DNA of 35,382 bases from Bacteroidales bacterium (GTDB lineage: Bacteria > Bacteroidota > Bacteroidia > Bacteroidales > UBA12481), in the NCBI GenBank assembly GCA_023145515.1, contig JAGLDP010000115.1:1-35382 (forward strand), written 5' to 3'. Under the pieces are notes generated by a model, which did not search any database, was not told where the DNA came from, and worked only from the letters and a program-made list of their open reading frames with translations. Each line of letters opens with the position of its first letter. The stretch's first letter is position 1. Positions 20,355-29,886 of the stretch are shown here, piece by piece. The position numbers and the translations under genes were made by a program.

Positions 20355-21785
20355 TCAAGCTACAACATCAAAACGATCAGTATCAAGATGCAGAAAAATA
20401 AAAAGCAAGAAGGTGAAGCTCCACAAGGATGAACCTCCATAGCTAAAGAAAGGCAAAGGAATCCCAATAACCGGAACAAGCCCTATAGTCATGCCGATAT
20501 TTATAAAAAAATGGAAAAAGAAAATAGAAAAAACACCATAGCCAAAAACTCTGGAAAAAACAGATCTTTGTCTTTCAGCCAAATATAGCAACCTGAGTAA
20601 AAACCCCACGAAAACAAGTATAACAAAACTACTACCGGCAAACCCCCATTCCTCGCCAACAGTACAATAAATAAAATCTGTAGTTTGCTCAGGAACAAAA
20701 TTAAATCTGGTTTGCGTGCCTTTAAGAAAACCTTTTCCGGTTAATCCACCTGATCCGATAGCAATCTTAGATTGATTCAAATTATATCCTCTACCAAGAG
20801 GATCGCTTTCAAATCCCAGGATCTGGTTAATTCTAGAACGTTGGTGATCTTCCATTACTTCATTAAAAAGATAATCTACAGAAGCTATTAACAGGAGAGA
20901 TACAGCCCAAACACTTAAAATAACAAATAAGCTTCTCAAACGCTTTTGCCAAATTATCCAAAGATATACAGGCAAAGAAGCAATCGCAGCAAACCCAACA
21001 AGTTGCTCGGCATTAAGCTCAAGATTTCCGAGAAGTGAAACTCCGATCAGAGCTACAAACATCAAAACCTGAATTAGTGCTCCGAATAATAATACGCGGA
21101 AACTAGCTTCTTTTAAAGAAACTATTATCAAGGCAGATAAACTAACAAGAGGTACAAGTACTGAAAAAGGAATCAGGAGAGTCATCAAGAACAGGAATAT
21201 TCCGATCACTCCAAATATTAAAAAAGTCTCATTTAAGCCCTCCCTGAATACTACCAGAATTAAAGCAAAGTACACTATAGCTGATCCTGTATCATTTTGG
21301 AGAAGGATCAATACAGAGGGGAGCAGCATGGCTCCAAATAACAGAGTCATATTCCTCCAGTTATGCACTGAAAAATTAAATTGAGATAATATTTTTGCCA
21401 CTATCAATACAGCACCTATTTTGGCAAACTCAGAAGGCTGAATACTAAAAGAACCAATAAAAAACCAGGATGTAGCACCATTGATTTCACGACCAAGAAA
21501 TAGAACCAAAACCAGAAAGAACACTACTACACCATAAACAGGATAAGCAAATAAGACCCAAAATTTACTGTCGATAATTAGTACAACAATCGCCAATATC
21601 AGAGCTGCAAGAATATATACAAACTGCTTGCTATGCCTACTCAGCATGCTAAACAATCCTAATTCCTGTCCTTCCTGATAATTAGTTGCATAGATATTCA
21701 GCCACCCAAAAGCAATAAATACCAGATATATAATTACTGTAATCCAGTCAACCCGAGCCAAAAAATTCTTACGAAAATCAGCCAT
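20355..21785 (-). CDS. rodA: rod shape-determining protein RodA (SEDS glycosyltransferase)
   Basis: SEDS features: GREINGATSWFFIGSFSIQPSEFAKI, LLQNDTGSAIVYFAL, GSGGLTGKGFLKGTQ, FVPEQTTDFIYCTVGEEWG. Confidence 0.94.
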   Translation of the reverse strand: MADFRKNFLARVDWITVIIYLVFIAFGWLNIYATNYQEGQELGLFSMLSRHSKQFVYILAALILAIVVLIIDSKFWVLFAYPVYGVVVFFLVLVLFLGREINGATSWFFIGSFSIQPSEFAKIGAVLIVAKILSQFNFSVHNWRNMTLLFGAMLLPSVLILLQNDTGSAIVYFALILVVFREGLNETFLIFGVIGIFLFLMTLLIPFSVLVPLVSLSALIIVSLKEASFRVLLFGALIQVLMFVALIGVSLLGNLELNAEQLVGFAAIASLPVYLWIIWQKRLRSLFVILSVWAVSLLLIASVDYLFNEVMEDHQRSRINQILGFESDPLGRGYNLNQSKIAIGSGGLTGKGFLKGTQTRFNFVPEQTTDFIYCTVGEEWGFAGSSFVILVFVGFLLRLLYLAERQRSVFSRVFGYGVFSIFFFHFFINIGMTIGLVPVIGIPLPFFSYGGSSLWSFTFLLFIFLHLDTDRFDVVA

Positions 21786-23593
21786 TAGTACAAGTTAAAA
21801 TCAAGAATACGGTTTTCCTTCTCTATCTGCAATACCTCCCCTGTGAGGTACTCTTCAATCAAAAGGCTAGCAATAGGAGCAGCCCATTCACCTCCACCAC
21901 CAGCATTTTCAACATAAACAGCCAGAGCAATTTTAGGATTATTTTTCGGAGCAAAAGCAAAAAAACCTGAATGATCTTCCCCGTGTACATTTTGAACTGT
22001 ACCTGTTTTTCCACAAATATCAATACCCGGAATCCTTGCCCGCCTACCAGTGCCAAATGGTTCCCAAACAACATCATGCATCGCTTCAACTACAATATCA
22101 AAGTATTTTGGACTAACAGTAGTCTGTTTGATCTGGGTGTATTCTTCTGGCGTCGTAATATCTCCATCAATAGCTTTAATAAAATGCGGACTTATATAAA
22201 AGCCACGGTTGGCAATAATCGCAGCAAGGTTGGCAATCTGAATGGGAACAGACTCCACCTCCCCCTGTCCGTTTGAATTCGAATATATGGTACTAAAAGC
22301 CCACCTTCTTCGTCCGTACCATCGATCATAAAACTCTGCATCCGGAATAAAACCTCCATTTACATTTGGTAGGTCAACAAGCAAACCTGAGCCCAGGCCA
22401 AAGCTCAAAACATGCTCTCTCCATACTTCAATACCAGCCTCACTATCTCGAAAAATATTAGAATATATTCCTGGTTGAATAATACGCTTATACACTTGGA
22501 AGAAATAGGGATTACAAGAATACTGTATAGCCTTCTTAACGTTGGTTGCCTCAGGATGATTATGACAACCAATCAGGTTCTTATTACACTCAAAACCTGT
22601 ATTCTCATTTATGGCTCCCTGCTCCAGTGCAATCAAAGCCTGAACAATTTTAAAAATTGAGCCGGGAGCATAGCGCGACATTGTTGCCCTGTTGAACATC
22701 GGATCCAGGCTATCCTTCTTCAATTTATTAAAGCTGGGTGTTCTCTCTCTTCCGACCAATATACCGGGGTCATAATCAGGACTGGAAATCATTGCCAGAA
22801 TTTCTCCTGAACTTGGTTCAATAGCAACAATACTACCCCTTTTTCCATTCATCAGGCTTTCACCGTACTTTTGCAATTGAGCATCAAGACTAATTTGTAT
22901 ATTTTTCCCTGGCTCAGGTAAAGTATCAAACCTCCCCTCCTCATAACTCCCTTGTCGCTGATGATGAACATCAACTAAAAAATACCGGATTCCTTTCTTA
23001 CCTCTCAGTAGATTTTCATATTGTTTTTCTAATCCGGAAATCCCAATGTAATCACCTGTGGAATAATGTTTATCTCCTCTGAGGTCTTGTACACCAACCT
23101 CACCCAAATACCCAAGAACATGAGGAGCAATATCGCTTTGATAAGCTCTCTGAGCTCTGCCCTGAACATAGAACCCAGGATACTTAAATAATTTCTCCTG
23201 AAATCTGGCATAGTCTATTGCAGACAATTGCCTAACCAGAACCGAAGGTTGATAGGGTGAGTACTTTCTTGCCGACACAATGCCAGACTTCAGCTCATCA
23301 ACGCTTAAGTTAAGCATAGAACACAATTCAGTGGTATCAAAAGGCAGTATCTGTTTAGGAATAACCATTACATCGTACGCAGCCTGATTAAAAACGATAA
23401 CCTTACCATGGCGATCCAAAAATAACCCTCGTGCAGGGTATTCAATTTGGCGATGTCGACTGTTATTATTTGCGCTCAGCTTATATCTAGGGTTGACCAG
23501 CTGAATAGCTACTAGCTTGATTAAGAAGACTATAGCCACAATAACAACTAAGCCACCCAACACATATTTTCTTCTTGAAAACTGATTTCTCAT
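21785..23593 (-). CDS. mrdA: penicillin-binding protein 2
   Basis: SRYAPGSIFKIVQALIAL (SxxK), YSNSNGQGEV (SxN region), CGKTGTVQN (KTG); PBP dimerisation domain. Overlaps rodA by 1 nt. Confidence 0.94.
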   Translation of the reverse strand: MRNQFSRRKYVLGGLVVIVAIVFLIKLVAIQLVNPRYKLSANNNSRHRQIEYPARGLFLDRHGKVIVFNQAAYDVMVIPKQILPFDTTELCSMLNLSVDELKSGIVSARKYSPYQPSVLVRQLSAIDYARFQEKLFKYPGFYVQGRAQRAYQSDIAPHVLGYLGEVGVQDLRGDKHYSTGDYIGISGLEKQYENLLRGKKGIRYFLVDVHHQRQGSYEEGRFDTLPEPGKNIQISLDAQLQKYGESLMNGKRGSIVAIEPSSGEILAMISSPDYDPGILVGRERTPSFNKLKKDSLDPMFNRATMSRYAPGSIFKIVQALIALEQGAINENTGFECNKNLIGCHNHPEATNVKKAIQYSCNPYFFQVYKRIIQPGIYSNIFRDSEAGIEVWREHVLSFGLGSGLLVDLPNVNGGFIPDAEFYDRWYGRRRWAFSTIYSNSNGQGEVESVPIQIANLAAIIANRGFYISPHFIKAIDGDITTPEEYTQIKQTTVSPKYFDIVVEAMHDVVWEPFGTGRRARIPGIDICGKTGTVQNVHGEDHSGFFAFAPKNNPKIALAVYVENAGGGGEWAAPIASLLIEEYLTGEVLQIEKENRILDFNLY

Positions 23594-23600
23594 AATTAGA

Positions 23601-24131
23601 TCAATTTCGTCTGAACCTTAATCCCTCCCATAAAAGAATCAACAAGAGTGTAAACGAAGCACTCAGAATAGTTCTCAAGAAGGTTTCCGGTATCCTGACA
23701 AAACTCATTGACTCTAGTAGGAATAGAGTAAAATGATGAATTCCAACTATAATCAGGCTATATGTTAGATACCATCTAAGTCCAAAATCAGATGCACCAG
23801 GACGACTACCTATTTCATACTCATCTCTTGGGTTTATCCATTTCAGCACAAAAGGTCTTATAAAGGCCACCAGCACAGTTGCAAAAGTATGGAATCCCAG
23901 ACTGGCACCAGCACCGGTCCATCCCTGCGGAAAAACATCCATAGTCATTCCCAGAAAAAATGCTATTGATAGTAACAGCCATCCAGGAGTATCAAAAGGC
24001 AGAATCAGAATTAAGAGCACATAACAATATGGATTCAGATATGAACTAAACTGCATGTTATTCAGAACCAGAATCTGAAAGAAAATCAGTGCGACAAAAT
24101 AAAAACTAAACAGTAAGATATTATTTCTCAT
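23601..24131 (-). CDS. mreD: rod shape-determining protein MreD
   Basis: Small polytopic membrane protein between mreC and mrdA. Confidence 0.82.
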   Translation of the reverse strand: MRNNILLFSFYFVALIFFQILVLNNMQFSSYLNPYCYVLLILILPFDTPGWLLLSIAFFLGMTMDVFPQGWTGAGASLGFHTFATVLVAFIRPFVLKWINPRDEYEIGSRPGASDFGLRWYLTYSLIIVGIHHFTLFLLESMSFVRIPETFLRTILSASFTLLLILLWEGLRFRRN

Positions 24132-24924
24132 TATCGTATTCCTCTAGCTCCTTGACTTCCTTTATATCTGTGTTTTTCACTACATATACTGTATATAGTT
24201 TCTTAAAATCAGTGCTTAGCCTGGCTCTAATCTCCAAAAAGTTACCTCCTGCTGCCGGAGTGGCTTCAATAACTGTAGCTATTGGTTCACCAGAAGGGAA
24301 GATTGATGAGTATCCGCTTGAGACGATACTATCACCAGGCTCTAAAGACACATGTGATGGAATCTCAGTAACCAGAACATCACGATAATTCAGCCTGTCC
24401 CAGCTCAGTGACCCAAAGTATCCAGACTTACTCAGCCTCACGCTAACTCTGAGTTGACTGTTCAAAACTGAAATCACTCTGCAATAATTTGGGCTTACAG
24501 TTTTGACTACGCCAACAATCCCAAAAGGTGACACAACAGCCATATCTGGTTCTACACCACTTCTTGTGCCAATATCAAGTGTGAGGTAGTTATTTTCAAA
24601 CTGCACCGTATTATTAATTACTCGTGCAGGAATAAAAACATACGAACCTCGTGAATCAATGGAGTCTGGTCTGACTGCACGAGCACGACTCCTCATAAGG
24701 GAGTTCTCTTTGGCCAACTGATCAATAGCCCTCCTTAAATGAATATATTGAGTTACCTCTGAAGCTTTGTCAAAAACTATGGTACTAAAGCTGTTAGTCT
24801 GACTCGTCAGTTTACCTCGCTGAATTGGATTATGACTGAAAATTAAAATTATAGCAATCAGTTCGAAAACCAGAAACAGTATGGGAAAATTATACCGCAA
24901 TACGAACCTGATCAAATTCCGCAT
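24121..24924 (-). CDS. mreC: rod shape-determining protein MreC
   Basis: Single N-terminal TM, coiled coil, ARVINNTVQFENNYLTLDIGTRSGVEPDMAVVSPFGIVGVV. Confidence 0.92.
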   Translation of the reverse strand: MRNLIRFVLRYNFPILFLVFELIAIILIFSHNPIQRGKLTSQTNSFSTIVFDKASEVTQYIHLRRAIDQLAKENSLMRSRARAVRPDSIDSRGSYVFIPARVINNTVQFENNYLTLDIGTRSGVEPDMAVVSPFGIVGVVKTVSPNYCRVISVLNSQLRVSVRLSKSGYFGSLSWDRLNYRDVLVTEIPSHVSLEPGDSIVSSGYSSIFPSGEPIATVIEATPAAGGNFLEIRARLSTDFKKLYTVYVVKNTDIKEVKELEEYDNEK

Positions 24925-24936
24925 AATATATTGTTA

Positions 24937-25959
24937 TCAACGCATTAAAAACGGAAATTCACTGATATTTTTCAAAGCGATGCCAGTTCCTCTAGCCACA
25001 GCATGTAATGGATCATCTGCTACATGGAACGGGATATTGAGTTTATCGCTTAATCTTTGGCCAATCCCTCTAAGCAAAGCACCTCCACCTGCCATATATA
25101 TTCCACTATTTACGATATCTGCATATAGTTCGGGGGGGGTTCTTTCCAAAACACTCAGAACAGCAGACTCAATTTTACTGATTGATTTATCCAATGCATG
25201 AGCAATTTCAGAATAGGATATAGGGATTTCTATCGGAAGAGCTGTCATTTGATTTGGTCCTCGAACTACAAAATCAGGTGGTGGATTATCTAATTCAGGA
25301 AGCGCTGCTCCCACATTGATCTTAATATCCTCGGCTGTTCTTTCACCAACCTTGATATTATGCTGATGACGCATATAGGACTGGATATCCATTGTAAGTT
25401 CATCACCAGCAATCCTCATTGATTCATTACACACAATTCCTCCCAGAGCAATAACTGCTATTTCAGTAGTACCGCCTCCAATATCTATAATCATATTTCC
25501 ATCGGGTGCTTTTACATCCAATCCTATCCCCAAAGCTGCCGCCATAGGTTCATAAATCATGTAAACTTCGCGGGCTCCTGCATGTTCGCTCGAGTCTCTA
25601 ACTGCACGAATCTCAACTTCTGTGCTTCCTGAAGGGATACAAATAACAAGTTTTAGTGATTGAGACAAGAACTTCTTATCGGGATTGATCATCTTAATCA
25701 AGCCACGAATCATTAGTTCTGCCGCATTAAAGTCTGCTATAACTCCATCTCGCAATGGCCTGACAACCTTAATATTATCATGTGTTTTGCCTTGCATCTG
25801 CTTAGCCTTTTCACCTAAAGCTAATAGTTTCCCACTATGTGCATCCACAGCAACAATTGATGGTTCATCTACCACAATTTTGTCATTATGAATAATGATT
25901 GTATTGGCCGTTCCAAGGTCAATAGCAATTTCCTGAGTAAAAAAAGAAAACAAACCCAT
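24937..25959 (-). CDS. mreB: rod shape-determining protein MreB
   Basis: IDLGTANTIIIH, RPLRDGVIADF, IYEPMAAALGIGLD, IDIGGGTTEIAVI. Confidence 0.97.
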   Translation of the reverse strand: MGLFSFFTQEIAIDLGTANTIIIHNDKIVVDEPSIVAVDAHSGKLLALGEKAKQMQGKTHDNIKVVRPLRDGVIADFNAAELMIRGLIKMINPDKKFLSQSLKLVICIPSGSTEVEIRAVRDSSEHAGAREVYMIYEPMAAALGIGLDVKAPDGNMIIDIGGGTTEIAVIALGGIVCNESMRIAGDELTMDIQSYMRHQHNIKVGERTAEDIKINVGAALPELDNPPPDFVVRGPNQMTALPIEIPISYSEIAHALDKSISKIESAVLSVLERTPPELYADIVNSGIYMAGGGALLRGIGQRLSDKLNIPFHVADDPLHAVARGTGIALKNISEFPFLMR

Positions 25960-25966
25960 AAGATCC

Positions 25967-25972
25967 CCTCCT
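25967..25972 (-). promoter_or_regulatory. perfect Shine-Dalgarno AGGAGG upstream of mreB
   Basis: Minus strand AGGAGG-ggatctt-ATG, 7-nt spacer. Confidence 0.7.
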
Positions 25973-25983
25973 CCGTATAATAA

Positions 25984-27528
25984 TTAATGTTTGAAATGTC
26001 TTGTTCCTGTAAATACCATCTTCATCCCCTTTTCATCACAATAATCAATAGATTCCTGATCACGAATAGATCCACCTGGCTGGATAACAGCCCCGATTCC
26101 TGCCTTATGAGCTATGGCAACGCTATCCTTAAAAGGGAAAAATGCATCAGAAGCCATAACGGCTCCTTCCAGATTATGTCCGAAATGATTTGCTTTATCG
26201 ATAGACTGCATAAGAGCATCCACTCTTGAAGTTTGACCTGTTCCGCTAGATATAAGCTGCTTGTTTTTCGCCAAAACAATGGCATTTGATTTGGTGTGTT
26301 TAACCAAAATATTGGCAAATAATAAGTCTGAAATCTCCTCTTTGTTAGTCTCAACTTTTGTTACAAGCTTGAGATTTTCAGCTATTTCTGTTTTCGTATC
26401 TCTTTCCTGCCACAATACACCATTTAAGAGCGTTCTAAACTGCTCGTCGGGCAAATCGGCACTCTTCATATTGAGAATAATCCGGTTTTTCTTTTTCTTC
26501 AAAATCCTCAAGGCTTCTTCTCTATAGCCAGGAGCAATGATAACTTCAAAAAACAGTTGATCAATTTCAGCGGCGGTTTCTTCATCAACTTCACTATTAG
26601 TAACCAAAATTCCTCCAAAAGCAGAAACAGGATCACCTGCCAATGCTGCTTTCCATGCTTCTGTCAGCTTATCTCTTGAAGCAATGCCACAAGCATTATT
26701 ATGCTTAAGAATAGCAAAAGTTGTTTCTTTAAATTCATCAATCAGCCTAATAGCAGCATCAATATCCAAAAGGTTATTATATGAAATCTCTTTCCCGTGA
26801 AGCTGGTCAAAAAGTTTTTCGAGATCACCATAGAACCGACCAGTTTGATGAGGGTTTTCACCATATCTCATCTTTTTAAACTCTGGCAGGCTAATTTTCA
26901 GTTCAGGAGCTGTGTCTTCTGCAAAAAATCTCCAGATTGAAGTATCATAATGAGAAGAGACAGAAAAAGCTTTGCCGGCTAATTTTTTACGTTGATCAAG
27001 ACTTGTCTCACCATTTTGATCTTTAAGAATTGACAATAATTCAGGATATGATTCTTTAGAAGGAACAATTACAACATCCAAATGGTTTTTTGCAGCTGCC
27101 CGTATAAGGGATATTCCTCCAATATCTATTTTCTCTACAACTTCAGAATAAGTACCACCAGCAGCCAGAGTTTCTTCAAAGGGATACAAGTCCACCACAA
27201 CTAAATCAATAGCTGGAATCGAGTATTCTGTCATATGTTCTTGATCTGAATCCAGATCTCTGCGACCAAGAATTCCCCCAAAGACCATGGGGTGCAGTGT
27301 TTTCACCCTACCACCCAGAATACTGGGATAGCCTGTCAGCTCTTCAACCCTGGTCACCTTACACCCTAGTTCCTCAATAAAACCGGCAGTACCACCAGTA
27401 CTTATTAATTGAACACCCTGGGAATCTAAAAGGTGAATGATTTCATCCAGATGATCTTTATGATAAACAGAAATGAGTGCTGATTTGATTTTCTTTTGAG
27501 TATTCACTTTACCGTCCTTTAATTTCAC
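25984..27528 (-). CDS. purH: bifunctional AICAR formyltransferase / IMP cyclohydrolase
   Basis: ALISVYHKDHLDEI, STGGTAGFI, LGGRVKTLHPMVFGGIL, RYGENPHQTG, HNNACGIA, IQPGGSIRD. The listed start is GTG at 27528; a second in-frame GTG at 27507 is the alternative. Confidence 0.95.
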   Translation of the reverse strand: MKLKDGKVNTQKKIKSALISVYHKDHLDEIIHLLDSQGVQLISTGGTAGFIEELGCKVTRVEELTGYPSILGGRVKTLHPMVFGGILGRRDLDSDQEHMTEYSIPAIDLVVVDLYPFEETLAAGGTYSEVVEKIDIGGISLIRAAAKNHLDVVIVPSKESYPELLSILKDQNGETSLDQRKKLAGKAFSVSSHYDTSIWRFFAEDTAPELKISLPEFKKMRYGENPHQTGRFYGDLEKLFDQLHGKEISYNNLLDIDAAIRLIDEFKETTFAILKHNNACGIASRDKLTEAWKAALAGDPVSAFGGILVTNSEVDEETAAEIDQLFFEVIIAPGYREEALRILKKKKNRIILNMKSADLPDEQFRTLLNGVLWQERDTKTEIAENLKLVTKVETNKEEISDLLFANILVKHTKSNAIVLAKNKQLISSGTGQTSRVDALMQSIDKANHFGHNLEGAVMASDAFFPFKDSVAIAHKAGIGAVIQPGGSIRDQESIDYCDEKGMKMVFTGTRHFKH

Positions 27529-27588
27529 ACAAATTTATATTAATTGCCCCACATTGCGGCATAATACTCATGAACAAAATTTCATAAT

Positions 27589-28962
27589 TTACATAATTCC
27601 AAAAATGCCAAATAATAGCTTTGCCAAAAACAAATAAATCATCAGTCCCATAATATCATTAGTGGTAGTAATAAACGGGCCAGTGGCTAATGCCGGATCA
27701 ATTTTATAATGGTTCAGAACAAGTGGAACCAAGGTTCCAAAAACAGATGCGAAAATGATTACAGAAAACAATGCTATACTTACAGTAGCCGTTACCAGAT
27801 AATCTTCGCCTGACAAAAGATTGAAGGCAAGCAATAAAAGCGACAAGATCAAGCCATTTACCAGACTAACACCCAATTCTTTGAAAATCCTTCGACCAAT
27901 ACTATTAGTGTATAGTCCATTATTAGCCAGTCCTTGTACTATGATTGAAGATGATTGCACTCCAACGTTACCTGCCATCGCTGCAATAAGGGGCAGGAAC
28001 AAAATCAAAGCCTTATTCAAATTCAATTCAGGTTCAAAAAACCTTAGAACACTAGCACCCAAAATACCACCTACCAATCCAATCACCAGCCACGGCAAAC
28101 GAGCTCTGGTCTGCACAATTAAACTGTCATCAGGTTCAACATCCTCACTGATACCAGAGATCAGTTGGTAATCCTTATCAGCCTCATCACGAATAACATC
28201 TACAACATCATCAATGGTAATACGTCCTACCAGACGTCCTAAGCTATCTACAACTGGAAGAGCTACCATATCATATTTCTGCATAATCTTTCCAACATCC
28301 TCATCATCCAGATCAGTTTTAACTGAGATAATATCCTTCTCACACAGATTAATTGCATTACGCTTGGCAGGGGATATTAACAAAGTTTTTAATGAAAGTA
28401 CTCCCTGCAAGACCTCGTTGCGATCAATAACATATACAAAATAGACCTCTTCAACCTCCTCAACCTGTCTCCTGATCTCCTTGATACACTCGTCTACTGT
28501 CCAGTCTTCATGAACGGCAATATACTCCTTAGCCATGATACCCCCAGCAGTATTCTCACCATAATTCATCAAGGCAACAATATCACCAGCCTGCTCCATA
28601 TCCTCCATCTTCGACAAGACCTCCTCCTGTCGCTCCACATCAAGCTCAGCTAATACATCAGCTGCATCATCTGAATCCATATTGTCGAGATATTCCTTGG
28701 CAATCACGTCACTAGGGAGGGCTTTCAGCAATCGTTCGCGATCATCTTCCTCAAGCTCAACAAGAGCATCAGCAGCTATTTCACTATCGAGTAAAAGAAA
28801 TAAGAAAAGAACCTCCTCCATCGAAAGGATATCAATAATCTCAGCAATATCCGCCGGATGAAGATCTGCTATCATTACTAAGCAGGATTTTTCATCACGC
28901 AACTCGATCAGCCCTTGCAATTTTTGAAGAAACTCCCTGGTTATCTCATAGTTTTGTGCCAT
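27589..28962 (-). CDS. mgtE: magnesium transporter MgtE
   Basis: Acidic MgtE N-domain (LHPADIAEIID), two CBS domains, TM region LPLIAAMAGNVGVQSSSIIVQGLA. Start set at MAQNYEITREF. Confidence 0.92.
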   Translation of the reverse strand: MAQNYEITREFLQKLQGLIELRDEKSCLVMIADLHPADIAEIIDILSMEEVLFLFLLLDSEIAADALVELEEDDRERLLKALPSDVIAKEYLDNMDSDDAADVLAELDVERQEEVLSKMEDMEQAGDIVALMNYGENTAGGIMAKEYIAVHEDWTVDECIKEIRRQVEEVEEVYFVYVIDRNEVLQGVLSLKTLLISPAKRNAINLCEKDIISVKTDLDDEDVGKIMQKYDMVALPVVDSLGRLVGRITIDDVVDVIRDEADKDYQLISGISEDVEPDDSLIVQTRARLPWLVIGLVGGILGASVLRFFEPELNLNKALILFLPLIAAMAGNVGVQSSSIIVQGLANNGLYTNSIGRRIFKELGVSLVNGLILSLLLLAFNLLSGEDYLVTATVSIALFSVIIFASVFGTLVPLVLNHYKIDPALATGPFITTTNDIMGLMIYLFLAKLLFGIFGIM

Positions 28963-28997
28963 AACAGTAAAATTTTTGACCAGGTTAAAAAAGAACA

Positions 28998-29011
28998 GTT
29001 TGATATCAAAC
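28998..29011. repeat. perfect 14-bp palindrome GTTTGATATCAAAC upstream of mgtE
   Basis: Read directly: GTTTGAT/ATCAAAC; one outer C/G pair also matches across a mismatch. Confidence 0.75.
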
Positions 29012-29052
29012 CGCTGCAAAAATAGAAACAATTAACGAGTCGAGGAAGTCAC

Positions 29053-29817
29053 TTAATCAAATAATTCAAGCAGATCCAAAAAGCCCTTAAGATCCAGTTG
29101 CTCAGGACGATTATTCAATAGATTTGAATCAAGACTACCCTTCTCAAAAAACCCTGACAAACTGTTTCTTAGAGTTTTCCTCCTCTGATTGAAAGCTGCT
29201 TTTACCAACTTTGCAAATCTAGAATAGCTCACATTATCAGGCAGTTGATCCTTCTTGACCAGGCGCAGAACACCGGATTTCACTTTTGGAGGGGGGCTAA
29301 ACACACTTTCAGAAACAGTAAAGGCATATTCCCGAGTATAATAAAACTCCAGCAAAACACTCAGAATCCCATATTCTTTTGATCCTGGTCCGATAGTTAT
29401 TCTACGGGCTACTTCTCGCTGAAACATCCCAACAATCTCAACAACCTGGTCAGGATAATCCAGAAGGTGAAACAAAATTTGGGTAGAAATATTGTATGGG
29501 TAATTACCGATTACGGCAATTGTTTTTCCAGCAAACTCCTTAGACAAATCCATCTTAAGGAAATCTTCAGAATAAATATGACCATTGAGTTCCGACAGGT
29601 TCAACTTAAGATAATCTACACTCTCAGTATCAACTTCCACAACATACAGCTTCTCACCAAATCGGTCGAGTAAAAAAGTAGTCAAAACACCCATACCCGG
29701 ACCAATTTCCAGAATAATGTCAGCCTTAGTAGCATCAAGCAGATTAACAATACGCAATGCCACATCCTGATCTTTCAGAAAATGCTGGCCTAATCCTTTT
29801 TTTGCTTGAACACGCAT
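29053..29817 (-). CDS. rsmA: 16S rRNA (adenine1518-N6/adenine1519-N6)-dimethyltransferase
   Basis: KKGLGQHFLKDQ, ILEIGPGMGVLTTFLL, VIGNYPYNISTQILF, FNQRRKTLRNSL. Confidence 0.95.
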   Translation of the reverse strand: MRVQAKKGLGQHFLKDQDVALRIVNLLDATKADIILEIGPGMGVLTTFLLDRFGEKLYVVEVDTESVDYLKLNLSELNGHIYSEDFLKMDLSKEFAGKTIAVIGNYPYNISTQILFHLLDYPDQVVEIVGMFQREVARRITIGPGSKEYGILSVLLEFYYTREYAFTVSESVFSPPPKVKSGVLRLVKKDQLPDNVSYSRFAKLVKAAFNQRRKTLRNSLSGFFEKGSLDSNLLNNRPEQLDLKGFLDLLELFD

Positions 29818-29843
29818 ACTTCTTTCCCTTCCAAAATTGATTC

Positions 29844-29851
29844 TATCTTTG
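29844..29851 (+). promoter_or_regulatory. candidate -7 element TATCTTTG
   Basis: Exact TAnnTTTG match located inside the 5' part of the listed ORF 29806..30846. Confidence 0.5.
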
Positions 29852-29886
29852 TCCTAAACTACTATAAAAACTCAAAAGTAACCATT

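Noticed and set aside
20355-25959. rodA-mrdA-mreD-mreC-mreB followed by purH as a novel cluster
   Set aside because: This is a familiar gene order in Bacteroidetes and the standard rod-shape system, not a new one.
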